A stretch of 64,000 bases of DNA from Pogonophryne albipinna (taxonomy: Eukaryota; Chordata; Actinopteri; Perciformes; Artedidraconidae), in assembly GCA_028583405.1 (NCBI GenBank), contig JAPTMU010000282.1, positions 7,426-71,425 of the forward strand, written 5' to 3'. Numbering within the stretch: the stretch's first letter is position 1; each line of letters opens with the position of its first letter. A model generated the notes under the pieces. The model worked only from the letters and a program-made list of their open reading frames with translations, ran no database searches and was not told the origin of the DNA. Of the stretch, positions 47,691 through 58,894 are shown piece after piece. A program made the translations under genes and the position numbers.

Positions 47691-48554
47691 TAGAAAGAAG
47701 TTTTTACCGTTTGTCTAGACACTTATTTTGACCTTGACAATTAAAAAATTGCCGCCCTTTATCTTGACTATGGCTCTTAGCGATTGTTCTTATATATCAA
47801 CCTATTATGGTCATATTTGTATTTTTTTGCCTGATGTTTCCATGCTTTAATGTTCAAAAAGCTCTTTATTTCTCATGGGGAGGGGAGAGAAACTTCCTCT
47901 GTAGGGAACACAGGGATTTTAGCCTTTGCAGACCATTTACGTGCACTAAAACCTATAGAACACACTACAGATGAGTGAGAATCCTATACAGCTAGATATA
48001 CATGCATATCTTAAATGATCAGTCGTAGAAAACCACCTTCAGGGAAAAGGGCAGAGCCTCCATCCATGCAGGGAGGGTAGTAAATAATGGCATCCTCAGC
48101 GTAGCGGCTGTGTTTATGATGCTGGTGATAACAGAATATCAGACCCCGTGGCTGTGGCAGAATAACATCACAGTATTTAAATGGTTCATATTCAGCACAA
48201 CATGTTCATCAGCTCATTCAAATGAGACGGACTTCTTTAATTTAAAAATCCATTCTGCGGAGATCATTAGATTACATGAGAGCTCTGTGTAAGCACTTTG
48301 ATTATGTCTTTGATGGAGAAGATATTCCAATGCTGATCTTTAAACTGATGAGGCAACGTTCATGATGGGCTGAGTAAATCCAGTTTGTGCTGCTTTAAAC
48401 TTCTACTTAACTTCAGAGGGGAATACGGTACCTTTTTAAAGCTTACATCTATAGACACTAAACAAAAACACATGATATGCTAATAAAATGCAGTACTGTA
48501 CTATTTAACCATGTATTTTAGGAAGCATGTCTTAGATATTGACAAACCTCAACA
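47691..48554. other. No gene; MITE-internal homology at about 47923-47990
   Basis: The GGGATTTTAGCC...GCAGACCATTTAC segment belongs to the TTAA MITE family (7991-8787). The rest, including the frame at 48110-48292, shows no family resemblance. Confidence 0.45.
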
Positions 48555-48604
48555 TTAAAGAGGCCCTATTGTAATGTGTGGCTTTCCTGTAGTGTGTTAT
48601 CGAG

Positions 48605-49161
48605 CAGTGCTTCTCAAACTCTTGTCAGTAATGTTCCCCCTTTGAAACATTTTCTCAGCCAAGTACCCCCTGACCGACCCCGAACATTTTTGATCGAAAA
48701 AGCCTATACAAATAATTCCAATATAGTGATGTTCCCTCAGTGTGTGATGTATTAACTCCTTCATGCATTACAACAAACTAAGGATATTTTCATTTTATGC
48801 ATGAAAAAAAAAACATAACGCCATTTTTTTTTAACTGATTTTTCCAAGGAGTTTTTCAACTGAAGTAATATCTGTTTAACAAACCAATGAACAAAATGAT
48901 ATATTATGCAAAACTATAAAATACAATACAATACACAAATTGAAATGTGACATGTTTATATGAGGACCCCCTTGGTGGTTCTAGGAATATTTTATATAAA
49001 ATTGTGTTTTCTATTTAACTTATTGTACTAAGATTATTTTTGTAATCATGCATGGTATTTTTTAATTAACTTTTTTTAGTTGTTTTTTTTAATCTCACGT
49101 ACCCCCTGCAGTACCCCAACGTACCCCTAGGGGTCCGCGTACCCCCATTTGAGAATCACTA
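48605..49161. mobile_element. hAT-like element remnant (CAGTGCTTCTCAAACT ends)
   Basis: Left end CAGTGCTTCTCAAACT and right end whose complement is TAGTGATTCTCAAATG, with GTACCCC-rich subterminal DNA. The flanking octamers do not match, so the insertion is old or its flank has been altered. Confidence 0.55.
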
Positions 49162-49184
49162 GAGGACTTAATCAGAATACCTTT

Positions 49185-49645
49185 AGTAGTCCCACGGAGG
49201 GGAAATGTGCTTTGTTACAGCAGGAAAAAGAGCCACATACAGCTTAATGTTACATAACATGCATTAAAAAAAGTACTAAGTTATGATATAATTTAAAAAA
49301 TCTATAATAAAAAATAAAAAGTTACATCATTTTAAAAAAGACACATCCGGTAACAGTTCTAATGATTTAGCAGCCAGGTATATATTACACAGTTATTAAC
49401 GGCATCTATATATTGCACATAGTTGGTTGGTATTTCTCAGCAAGGGGTAATATAGTCTGTGATGTGGTGTGTGTGTGTGGGGGGGGGGGGGGGTGCTGTC
49501 TATAGTCTGACCGCTGCAGGAAGGAAAGACCTGCGGTATCTCTCCGTGAGACAGCGGGGGTGCAGCAGCCTGCCTATCGCTGAAGGAGCTGCACAGTGAG
49601 GACAGGGTGTCCTCGAGGGGGTGGGACACATTGTCCAGCATGTAT
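49185..49645 (-). mobile_element. LINE-like C-terminal fragment
   Basis: The minus-strand translation at 49400-49645 reads MLDNVSHPLEDTLSSL, CSSFSDRQA and IPQVFPSC, the degraded form of a repeated fish retroposon terminus (normally HPL..TL..L..SF..R followed by a R-R-S-F-L-P-A-A-V motif). TAGTCCCACGGAGGGGAAAT at 49186 is the usual companion sequence. A GT/G-run repeat lies at 49465-49493. The clade is not resolved. Confidence 0.4.
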
Positions 49646-49740
49646 GCCATGTAATGCATGTAAATGGTCTGCAAAGGCTAAAATCCCTGTTTCCTCCAGA
49701 GGGAGTTTCTATCGCCTCCCCAATGGCCTAAAACGCCTCC

Positions 49741-50661
49741 ATTGGTGTCCTTTGTTGTTGTTTTTTCGAACATAGTGACATGACATATACAATCTGAACT
49801 CCCGGGCTCCTCTAAAAATGCAACATACAATATATTTAAGACATGAAAATAAATATAAATAGTGCAAGAAGAAATAGATATAAGATGCCATTAACTCCTA
49901 CTTTAGAGTAAATGATCTGAACACTTCTTCCAACACTTGGTTCATATCAGAAAAACATGGAATAGGGAAAGATCAGCCCTGAAAGTCAAGGACACGTTTG
50001 AGGAGTAGCTCCATGTGACATGTGTGCCTTTGAGCTCCTGATTATCATCCCTTCAGATGAGGACCTGTCAGGATCCTGGTAATGATGCAGAGACAGTAGA
50101 TCAGCTCATCAGGATCTGAGACGGAGCGTGGAGAAGAGTCTGATCTGGGGTCAGTGGTGTTGACTCAAGCTGTGGAGGAATCAGTGAGCTAATGCAGAGT
50201 CATATCGATTCAGAGTTGTTCACCCTCCACGGACACAAAGACCCTCATTTGACGGAAACTAATTGAATTCTTCCTTGACAGAATTACTGCGATGCATTGC
50301 AGTCGAACTGTCCTGCAGATATTCAGAGAGCTCCTTAGGGAAATGCTATTTTAAGCTGCTGAATTGAAACAGAAAGTGACTTTTTCTCTTGGAGAAGTGA
50401 GGATTATTGACTCAATTTGGTTTTATTTTCTGACATTTTGCAGACAGTTTTTTGTAAGACCCAATAGATAAAGCACATCAGTCTTTGCTGATTTGTTAGG
50501 CCTTCAACTGAATAGGAAGAGGAAGCATAGGAAGTACAGCAATGTGCTCAGAGTGGAAAGTATTTGAGGGAATTACAGTGCAATGCTCCATCTGCTGGCG
50601 GCACAAGAAGCAGAATCAGGATACTTTAAATCACTCGAGGAAATTGGGTTACATCTGCATG
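49741..50661. other. No gene recognised
   Basis: No coding signal or definable repeat. Confidence 0.45.
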
Positions 50662-51281
50662 TGCCATCCGACCTCTGCAGCTCATCCAGAATGCAGCGGC
50701 TCGTCTGGTCTTCAACCTTCCTAAATGTTCCCACACCACGCCGCTCCTCCGCTCCCTCCACTGGCTTCCGGTAACTGCTAGAATCCACTTCAAGACAATG
50801 GTACTTGCGTACCATGCTGCGAATGGATCTGGCCCTTCCTACATCCAGGACATGGTGAAACCGTACACCCCAGCACGTGCACTCCGCTCTGCATCAACCA
50901 AACGGCTCGCTGCACCCTCGCTGCCAAGGGGACCCAAGTTCCCATCAGCAAAAACACGTGGGTTTGCTATCCTGGCTCCAAAATGGTGGAATGAGCTCCC
51001 ATTGACATCAGGACAGCAGATAGCTTACACATCTTCCAGACTGAAAACGCATCTCTTTCGACTCCACTTCGAGCAATAGAACTATTAACAAAGCACTTAT
51101 ATACTAATAAAGGACTGGCTTATCTATAGCCAGTTGAGTAGCACTTGAAATGTTTTTGCTCTATGAAACCTGATGTACTTTATGATTCTGTTTTCTTCAA
51201 GGTTGTATTTTGTTGGTCGAACGCACTTATTGTAAGTCGCTTTGGATAAAAGTGTCAGCTAAATGCAATGTAATGTAATTA
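50662..51281 (+). mobile_element. 5'-truncated L2-type LINE with TAAGTCGCTTTGGATAAAAG tail
   Basis: Two overlapping frames give LQLIQNAAARLVFN, LLRSLHWLPVTARIHFKTMV, YTPARALRSAST, AILAPKWWNELP and RLKTHLFRLHFEQ (ending 51079), the C-terminal region of L2-clade ORF2. The 3' end GTAAGTCGCTTTGGATAAAAG then AAATGCAATGTAATGTAAT is the widespread fish L2 3' tail. Extreme 5' truncation removed all catalytic domains. Confidence 0.88.
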
Positions 51282-52143
51282 TGTAGTTGCTCCATTTTAG
51301 ACATTTTAGAAATTCAAATAAATGTATTTGAAAATAAATAATATTACTCCATTTAAGAAGAAAACCAACAAATACAAATAAATGATATCCAAGTGGCAGG
51401 TGCTTCATTTTAAAATAAAATAAAAATGTAGATATTTGGTTAATAAATTGTGGGTTTAAGAAGCAGACATTAAATCCCGGTCAAATAATTTAACTTATAC
51501 ACGTTTAAATAACCTCATATTATCTTCTCTTACTGAGTGACCTATCATGTAATATAATGCTGGCTTATTGCTCTTATTTATGATTATTCTACAATTTAGG
51601 GTCAGTAGCATCAGCATAGGTCAACATGTCCGATCTTCCAGAAGGTCAATAGCCCTTCAAAGTGAAATACCATTGGGGGTATATCAAAGTATTTGTATTA
51701 TAAATTGATTGAAATAACCCTTTAATTCATGACAGATTTATTAAAATAACACAAAGTATGTCATGCAACTTAAGGAAGCACTGAGCCGCAAGACATCATT
51801 AATAAAGGCAAATCTTAATTTCTGCTGAAGTCCATGAGACCAGTCTTGACACATGGATTATTTGAACTTCTTTATTCTGCAAGAAAAAGGGAATAATTCA
51901 TCATCTTTTGACTATAAATCTCGACCTTATCACTGCCATCAATAGTCTTTACTGGAGGCGGAGAGAAAGAGGAATCCAATACTGTGAAACTTCCCTATCC
52001 CTCAGAGTCAGAGCAGCAGGGGGCTCCTGGGGTTATCTGTAAAATCAATGATGGATAAGGTCTAAAGTTTCCTCTCAATCTACTGTTACAAACAATCCTT
52101 TGAAAATAAGTCCATCCATCTTTGAGTCCGGAGAGGAGAGATT
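51282..52143. other. AT-rich, no gene recognised
   Basis: Nothing recognisable. Confidence 0.5.
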
Positions 52144-52322
52144 ATGTCTCTCTGGTCCTCGTTCTCATGACTGATGGACAGAAGAGAGCAGCTTCCTGCG
52201 GTGAAACGCTGCAAACTGTTGGACTAATATCCATCAGCAGATATTGGGTTTTATTCAAATCTGATTACTGGCAGATTACTGTCCAGCTCCGGTAGGATGC
52301 AGCGTGTTTAATTGCATATTTA
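52144..52322 (+). repeat. Inverted repeat arm A
   Basis: The reverse complement of 53046-53225 over about 180 bp with few differences (shared GTCCTCGTTCTCATGACTGA, GGATGCAGCGTGTTTAATTG). The arms are about 720 bp apart. Confidence 0.92.
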
Positions 52323-52404
52323 GATTATTTCACCTTGTAATAGAGTGCTGCAGTGAAGACGTATTTCTGTAATGGACCCTGAAGGCATCATCTTCCTGGT
52401 TCCC

Positions 52405-52464
52405 ACTCATTTAAAGGTGTTAGGACTCATTCCTGCGAATGAGTCCTAACACCTTTAAATGAGT
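52405..52464. repeat. Perfect 27-bp hairpin
   Basis: 52405-52431 pairs perfectly with 52438-52464 around the loop CCTGCG; the arms begin ACTCATTTAAAGG and end CCTTTAAATGAGT. It lies between arm A and the 72-bp flank sequence. Confidence 0.95.
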
Positions 52465-52581
52465 CGGCACTTATAAGGCAGTAAATACCCCACTGGTGGA
52501 TTAAAAAACGGAGGTTGCTAACAAGTGTCTAAATGAGACGACTAAACCTCATCACGCCCAACATTAGCCGCCTTTAGCTTA
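52465..52581 (+). repeat. Shared array flank and a single partial 72-bp unit
   Basis: GTCTAAATGAGACGACTAAA precedes CTCATCACGCCCAACATTAG, then CCGCCTTTAGCTTA. This is the conserved left flank and first third of one 72-bp unit. It stops where a Tc1-like fragment begins. Confidence 0.85.
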
Positions 52582-53045
52582 GGTTGTGAGGCCGGTTGGA
52601 TGTACTGCCAAATTCTCTGAAACGCCTTTGGAGACGGCTTATGGTAGAGAAATGAACATTCAATTGACGGGCAACAGCTCTGGTGGACATTCCTGCTGTC
52701 AGCATGCCAATTGCACGCTCCCTCAAAACTTGCGACATCTGTGGCATTGTGCTGTGTGATAAAACTGCACGTTTCAGAGTGGCCTTTTATTGTGGCCAGC
52801 CTAAGGCACACCTGTGCAATAATCATGCTGTCTAATCAGCATCTTGATATGCCACACCTGTGAGGTGGGATGGATTATCTCGGCAAAGGAGAAGTGCTCA
52901 CTATCACAGATTTTTTCAGATTTGTGAACAATATTTGAGAGAAATGGTTATTTTGTGTATATAGAAAATGTTTTAGATCTTTGAGTTCATCTCATGAAAA
53001 ATGGAAGCAAAAACAAAAGTGTTGCATTTATATTTTTGTTCAGTG
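52582..53045 (-). mobile_element. Tc1-like transposon 5' fragment
   Basis: In minus orientation it starts CACTGAACAAAAATATAAAT, GCAACACTTTTGTTTTTGC, a common fish Tc1-type terminus, bordered by TA at 53046. The transposase start follows (52583-52747) and the element stops at ACCGGCCTCACAACC, so only about the first 460 bp remain. CATAATAAAAGGCCACT-like promoter sequence lies between. Confidence 0.85.
52583..52747 (-). pseudogene. Tc1-like transposase N-terminus (HTH)
   Basis: A 55-codon frame too short for most ORF lists: MPQMSQVLRERAIGMLTAGM, then STRAVARQLNVHFSTISRLQ, RRFREFGSTSNRPHN. This is the first helix-turn-helix of the paired-like DNA-binding domain of Tc1/mariner transposases. The frame is undamaged, but the second HTH and the DDE catalytic domain are missing because the element is cut at 52582. 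Confidence 0.8.
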
Positions 53046-53225
53046 TAAATATGCAATTAAACACGCTGCATCCTAACGGAGCTGGACAACCCTAACTGCA
53101 GGTAATCAGATTTGAATAAAACCCAATATCTGCTGATGGATATTAGTCCAACAGTTTGCAGCATTTCACCGCAGGAAGCTGCTCTCTTCTGTCCATCAGT
53201 CATGAGAACGAGGACCAGAGAGACA
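53046..53225 (-). repeat. Inverted repeat arm B
   Basis: Complement of arm A (52144-52322); it starts exactly at the TA that borders the Tc1-like end. A 35-bp part (CAGTTTGCAGC.TTTCAC.GC) is tandemly repeated at 53152 and 53230. Confidence 0.92.
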
Positions 53226-53615
53226 TCATCAACAGTTTGCAGCGTTTCACTGCAGGAAGCTGCTCTCTTTACTGAGTCATCTCTCAGCCTTTCACAGACT
53301 GCTTTCTGCTGCAGCCACAATAGTATTCCTCTTGTTTGTGGAGTTGAGTCATGTCTCCCGTCAGGCCTTGATCTCTCTCTACAGGAGCTTCTGTTCCTCT
53401 GAGGTGAGACCTGGCTCAGCGAGACAAGGTTCAAACAACAGGCAAGGTCAGCCGGATCAGATTAAGTCTCTGGAGCTGCATTTAAAAAAGAAAAAACACA
53501 CATATACTGTGGTGCTGTTCATTCTTACCTTCAATCCTTTAATGTTTCATTACAAAAACAGGCTCTGTGCAGCCCCTCTGAAGACTCGTCAGGATGCTTT
53601 CAGGTAAACAACAGC
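53226..53615. other. No gene; 70-bp segment shared with 59741-59812
   Basis: 53272-53338 (GAGTCATCT..CAGCC and TGCTGCAGCCACAATAGTAT) recurs directly at 59741-59812, where it abuts a 72-bp array. The frames here show no family resemblance. Confidence 0.5.
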
Positions 53616-53878
53616 CCGTTCTTTATCAAAGTCAAACCAAAGTATTGAACAAGTGCATCTCCAGAGCTTTTAACTTTCATCTCGCTAGAGGAGGACGGCA
53701 TAGACATGGTCAGAAAAACAAGAGCGGTAATGCAGACTTAACTGGATTATATCCTCCTTCATCACAACGAAGAAGGTCAGGATCCATCATCACAAGAGAG
53801 AAGAGACTCAGTGGCTGCGGACGAATCGTGAAAATAAATCAGGTCCTATGTCTTTTCCTAAACCTTTATTATAAAAAT
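53616..53878 (+). repeat. Outer inverted repeat, left arm (263 bp)
   Basis: Reverse complement of 61151-61407 with only a few differences by eye. It includes a frame reading SRAFNFHLARG, RHGQKNKSGNADLTGLYPPS and SQRRRSGSIITREKRLSGCG, which occurs in both arms. I do not recognise that sequence as a protein family. Confidence 0.93.
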
Positions 53879-54272
53879 GATAGGAAAGGTTTGGATTCAG
53901 CACAGTACGCTCGTACAGATTAACGGGTTCAGATTTACCGTGTTTGCTTTGATAATCGTTTACAGTATTGTTTTAATTCAAAGATTAAAAATGTCATAGA
54001 TGCCATTGCTCCAACTAAGGTAAAGGAAGTGACTGGGAAGAAAATATCTCCGTGGAGAAAGGCCATGACCGTGAGAGCAGAAAAAAGAGAATGTTGAAAA
54101 GCTGAACGCAGGTGGCGAAAAACAAATCTCCAGGTTCACTTTGAAATCTACAAAGAGAGACTTGGCCTTTATAATTTGGAATTGAAAAACGCACGACAAT
54201 CGTTCTTCTCTGACATCATTACCAAAAACAAAAACTTGTTTGCTACCGTCGACAGACTAACTAACCCCCCAG

Positions 54273-55278
54273 CAGGCCCGGTTCTACGGGGTGCATAAGG
54301 GTAAGGCACCCTCAGTTGAGTCGTTATGCACCCTCATTTGAAAAATTAAAAGTGAAAAAAAAAAAAAAACTTAATTAAAAGTGAAAAATGTTACATATAT
54401 AATAACAATAATAATAATAAGAAGATTATAGTTGAAATAAAATAAATTGTAATTGTGGTTAAATAACATTGTCTGCTGCATTTATTTGGTCAATTTAAAC
54501 GGTAAGTAACGTTATTATGTCAGGTGCGCGTCACCTGTGACGCTGCGCGTTCGTCATCTGCAAGGTGCTTACACAGCAGTCAATGATGGACATCAGAAAA
54601 TGGTTAAACAACCAGCCCTTATCGCCAGCAGTAACACTGCATCTACTGCAGGTAATAACAGTTCAGATCATGGGGACATTACGTTACCCGCGGCCACTGT
54701 CGTGGACACTAACGTCCTCCCGCCCGACTCGCCGGCTTTGCCCGCCTCGCCCATGGAGGCGGAGCAGCCGCAGCTGTCTTCGTTGCCCCAAACACCGCCA
54801 CCCCTCGGCGGCCCGCAAGTGCCAGAGGACCTCGGCAAAACAGAGCCTGCCCAGGTATATTAAGTACCCAACTCGCCTGTACAGTGGGGTAAGGCACTCA
54901 TTTTGCAGCTCATGGTTTCAAAACAGAGATTGGCTGGAATATTCCTGTAGACATTTCGGTCTTGAAAGGGGAGTGATTTGTAAAATATCCATAAAGAAAT
55001 AGTAAATCTGCTTACAGTTCTGTTTCAAATGGGTGATGAGAGATGTATCCATAGATCTCTTAATGTTGCTCTCAAAGTGCACCAGATTGATGCTTTTAAC
55101 TTCAATATTTAAAAAAAAATCTTCCCGGGGGAACATGCCCCCGGACCCCCCTAGAGGAGGTGAGGACCCCCTAGAGGGTGTTAGGTTCACTCCCCACTTG
55201 TAAAAAATAGCACTTTACCACTGCACCCTCTCTAATCTCAGATGCACCCTGAGTCATTTTGTTCTGGAACCGGGCCTG
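54273..55278 (+). mobile_element. hAT element nested in the L2 LINE
   Basis: Termini CAGGCCCGGTTCTACGGG and (complement) CAGGCCCGGTTCCAGAAC, with perfect TSDs CCCCCCAG at 54265-54272 and 55279-55286. Removing it restores the LINE sequence CCCCCCAGTGTCAGTAGCC. Plus-strand transposase remnants include MMDIRKWLNNQ (a usual start) and, in another frame, YPTRLYSGVRHSFCSSWF, QNRDWLEYSCRHFG, which matches the TTF-type finger region of ZMYM-like hAT proteins. Most of the gene is deleted. Confidence 0.9.
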
Positions 55279-56223
55279 CCCCCCAGTGTCAGTAGCCTGT
55301 GAATTTCTATCCACCAGGGCGTGCAATGATTTTGCCTTCTTCACTGACAAAATTCAGAGAATCAGACAAGCAGTCAGTGCCTCTGCATCAGGTACAGCAA
55401 ATGTGTTGTCTCTGTGTCCACTTAACATCAATTCAAACACCATGACACAATTCCATCAGATTAATGATAAAAACCTAGAGGACATTATACAACTTCTGAA
55501 ATCTTCCTCCTGCTGCCTTGATATTATTCCCACAGGATTTTTCAAAGATGTTTTTTGTTGCATGGCCTCAGATCTACTCCATATAGTAAACAAGTCTCTT
55601 CACTCAGGTATTTTTCCACAGGCCCAGAAAACTGCAGTCATTAAACCACTCTTAAAAAAGAATAATCTAGATGCTTCAGTAATGAACAATTACAGGCCCA
55701 TATCAAACCTCCCATTTTTAGGTAAAATCATTGAAAAAGTTGTTTTTCAACAGTTGAGTAATTTCTTGCATTTAAATAGTTGTTTCGATGTGTTCCAGTC
55801 AGGCTTTCGTCCAAACCACAGCACTGAGACTGCTCTTGTAAAGGTCTTCAATGACATCCACTTAAACACAGACAGTGGCAGAACTTCAGTGTTAGTATTA
55901 TTAGATCTCAGTGCTGCGTTTGACACTGTTGACAACAGCATATTACTAGACCGACTGGAAAACTGGGTGGGACTTTCGGAAACAGTTCTAAATTGGTTTG
56001 AATCCTACTTAAAGGACAGAAACAACTTTGTTTCTATAGGTAAATACACATCTGAGTTGACAAATATAACATGTGGGGTACCTCAAGGCTCCATCTTGGG
56101 GCCTCTTCTCTTTAACATTTACATGCTACCACTGGCTCAGATAATGAAGAACAACAAAATAATTTACCATAGCTATGCGGATGACACACACATTTACGTC
56201 ACCATTTCACCAGGAGACTATGC
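55259..56223 (+). pseudogene. L2 LINE reverse transcriptase, middle part
   Basis: An open frame of over 300 codons continuing the LINE after the hAT. It carries fingers and palm of the reverse transcriptase with the catalytic Asp of motif A (LLDLSAAFDTVD) and the YADD of motif C. The counterpart at 17043 has lost motif A. The frame is ended artificially by the LINE inserted at 56225. It could still fold as a partial RT but lacks endonuclease and C-terminus. Confidence 0.85.
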
Positions 56224-56224
56224 T

Positions 56225-58000
56225 TTATTCTGTGACTAACTCTGCTTCTGTGAACACCCCAATCCGTGACTCTGAACAATGTGGTCTGGAAAACTCTTTC
56301 AGTTGTACTCCTTTTACTGTTAATGTTGTTCATGAAGCCTTAACCAAGTTAGATCCTAAGAAACCGGCTGGCCCGGACAACGTAGAACCTTTCTTTTTAA
56401 ACATAGCTGCAGATTTTATTGCTCGTCCTCTCACTACTCTTTTTAACCTCTCCCTCAACACAAATGCAATTCCAAAAGTATGGAAGTCAGCTTATGTCTT
56501 GCCTTTACTAAAAGGAGGGGAGGCAACTATTTTAAATAACTATAGGCCAATCTCTAAATTGTCAGTTCTGGCGAAGGTGCTCGTACGCCTAGTGAGTGAA
56601 CAGGTAAAGGAGTTTTTATGTAAAAATGATATCCTGTCTAAACATCAGTCAGGCTTCAGAAAGCTCCGAAGAGCCGATGTCCAGAAAGCAACATAGCACC
56701 ATCACTGCCACAATGAAAGTGGTAAATGATATTACGAGTATTTTAGATAATAAGCAGAGTTGTGCAGCTCTATTTATTGACCTTTCCAAAGCGTTTGATA
56801 CCGTCGATCATCGCATCTTAAAGCAGAGGCTACTCAGTATAGGCATATCCAGCCATGCAGTGGGTGGTTTGTGAACTGCCTCTCTGAAAGGTCCCAATGT
56901 GTTCACTTTGATGGGCTGTCTTCTGAGTGGTTGAACATTGCTAATGGTGTTCCTCAAGGTTCTGTTTTAGGTCCACTTTTATTCTCCATATATATCAACA
57001 GTTTAGGTGAAAATGTCGATGAAGCAACCTTACATTTTTATGCGGACGATACCGTGATGTACTGTGCAGGTCCCTTATTTAAGGAGGCTGGTGTTAAATT
57101 ACAGGCTGTTTTTAACATTATTCAGACTCAGTTCGCTGAGCTTAAGCTTCTTTTAAATGTTGAGAAAACCAAGGTAATGCTCTTTTCAAAAGCTAAAAAG
57201 ACTCCAGAGACTGCTTTGGATATTGTTACTATGCAAGGACAAGTACTTGAAGTGGTTACCTGTTATAAATACCTGGGTATCTGGCTTGATGATTCTCTTA
57301 CTTTTAAACTTCATGTCATGTTTCTCATTTGAAGCCAGGAAAAGTCACTGTGACCTTTTTACCTGTGCTGGACTATGGTGATCTGGTGTATATGAATGCG
57401 CCTGCCCATTGCCTGGAAAAGTTAGATGCTGCCTATCACAGTGCTCTGAGATGTGTTACTAACTGTAAAGCACTTACTCATCACTGTACCCTGTATGCCA
57501 AGGCAGGTCTGCCTTCACTAACTGTACGGAGGCTCAGTCATTGGTACACGTTCATCTACAAAGCCATGTTGGGTAAACTACCTTTTTATATCTGCTCTCT
57601 GATCTCTCGACGAATTGAAAGTACTTATTGCCTGAGATCTCATGATGTGGTTTTATTAAATGTGCCAAGTGCTAGGACTGTCTTAGGGAAGAAAGCTTTT
57701 AGATGTGCAGCTCCACTAACTTGGAACAGTCTGCAAACATGTTTAAAACTGAGCACTTTGGTTCCCCTGTATCATTTTAAAACTTGGCTGGGTGACATGC
57801 TGTTTGATACTCATGGTACCTGTCACTGTAAATAGAGTTTGTAAACTGTACCCTGTACATTATGTTGTATGTCATCCTTATTGTTGTTCTGTTGTTTTTA
57901 TGTTACATGTGTAACTAATGTCCTGCAGGTCACCCTTGAAAAAGAGATCTTTTGATCTCAAGGGGCTTTCACCTGGTTAAATAAAGGCTACAAACAAACA
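56225..58000 (+). mobile_element. CR1/L2-group LINE inserted in the L2 LINE
   Basis: The TSD ATGCT occurs at 56220-56224 and 58001-58005; without the insert the host LINE reads on (GACTATGCTCCAATTCAAAC). Frames at 56225-57835 cover the RT: LDPKKPAGPDNVEPFFLN, NNYRPISKLSVLAKVLVRLV, HQSGFR, IDLSKAFDTVDH (motif A), NGVPQGSVLGPLLFSIYI, FYADDTVMY (motif C) and LGIWLDDSLTFK, then the C-terminal YGDLVYMNAPAH region. Three frameshifts break it. The 3' end is GAAAAAGAGATCTTTTGATC and AATAAAGGCTACAAACAA. Same family as the fragments at 25888 and 32603. Confidence 0.9.
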
Positions 58001-58005
58001 ATGCT

Positions 58006-58794
58006 CCAATTCAAACAGTGAGTAAGTGCATTGAACAAATCAATGACTGGATGTGTCAGAACTTTCTCCAATTAAACAAAGATAAAACTGAGGTAATGGT
58101 TTTTGGAGCCAAGGCAGAGCGTATCAAAGTTAGCGCTGAGCTTCAGTCTGCAATGTTCAAAACAACAGATAAAGCCAGAAATCTAGGTGTAGTCATGGAC
58201 TCTGACCTGAGTTTCAACAGTCACATTAAAACAGTTACTAAATCAGCCTACTATCACCTAAAGAACATATCTAGGATTAAAAGACTAATGTCACAGCAGG
58301 ATTTGGAAAAACGTGTCCATGCTTTTATCTTCAGTAGACTCGACTACTGTAATTGTGTCTTCACAGGTCTCACTAAAAAATCTATTAGAAAGCTGCAGCT
58401 GATTCAGAACGCCGCTGCTCGAGTCCTCACTAACACTAAGAAAGTGGATCACATCACTCCTGTTCTGAAGTCTTTACACTGGCTTCCTGTGTGTCAAAGA
58501 ATAGATTTCAAAATACTGCTGCTGGTTTATAAAGCACTGAATGGTTTAGGCCCAAAATACATTTGTGACCTCCTGCTAAATGATGAACCATCCAGATCTC
58601 TCAGGTCTTCAGGGACTGGTCAGCTTTCTGTCCCCAGAGTCAGAACTAAACATGGAGAAGCAGCGTTCAGTTATTATGCTCCAAATATCTGGAACAAACT
58701 CCCAGAAACCTGCAGGTCCGCTGCAACTCTGACTTTTATCCATTTATTTTTTCTTTTAATGTTTGTTTTATTATCTTTTCTTTTTAATGACTGA
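58006..58794 (+). pseudogene. L2 LINE ORF2 C-terminal part
   Basis: Resumes the interrupted L2: NDWMCQNFLQLNKDKTEVMV, ARNLGVVMDSDLSFNSHI, FSRLDYCNCVFTGL, LQLIQNAAARVLTNT and LHWLPVCQRIDFKILLLVYK. It is nearly identical to the same region of the LINE at 13231-18328, so the two copies are recent relatives. A deletion after RSAATLT removes the last codons and moves the stop. Confidence 0.88.
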
Positions 58795-58894
58795 TTTTAA
58801 ATGCCATTTTCTTAATGTCTTTCATTTTTTGTAAAGCACTTTGAATTGCCTTGTGTTGAAAGGTGCTATATAAATAAACTTGCCTTGCCTTGCC

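Larger units (their letters stand above)
48555..49740. mobile_element. TTAA MITE interrupted by hAT-like and LINE fragments
   Basis: It starts TTAAAGAGGCCCTATTGTAA at 48555 and runs to about 48604. It resumes at about 49650 with GCATGTAAATGGTCTGCAAA and GGCTAAAATCCC, which continues the same MITE family. The intervening 1 kb consists of the two inserted pieces listed next. The right TTAA end was not located. Confidence 0.5.
53971..58894 (+). mobile_element. Second L2-type LINE, 5'-truncated and twice interrupted
   Basis: Homologous to 16110-18328. It begins in the connector region (TTTTAATTCAAAGATTAAAA), is split by a hAT at 54273-55278 and by another LINE at 56225-58000, and ends with the same AAAGCACTTTGAATTGCC and CTTGCCTTGCC tail. 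Reverse transcriptase motifs are intact: NYRPISNLPFLGKIIEKVV, LVLLDLSAAFDTVD (motif A), GVPQGSILGPLLF and YADDTHIY. The C-terminal domain at 58018-58734 is cut short by a deletion of about 90 bp relative to the copy at 13231. Confidence 0.92.

Noticed and set aside
53112..53402. Plus-strand 96-codon ORF across 53112-53402
   Set aside because: Overlaps inverted repeat arm B and its tandem subrepeat; no recognisable protein features.
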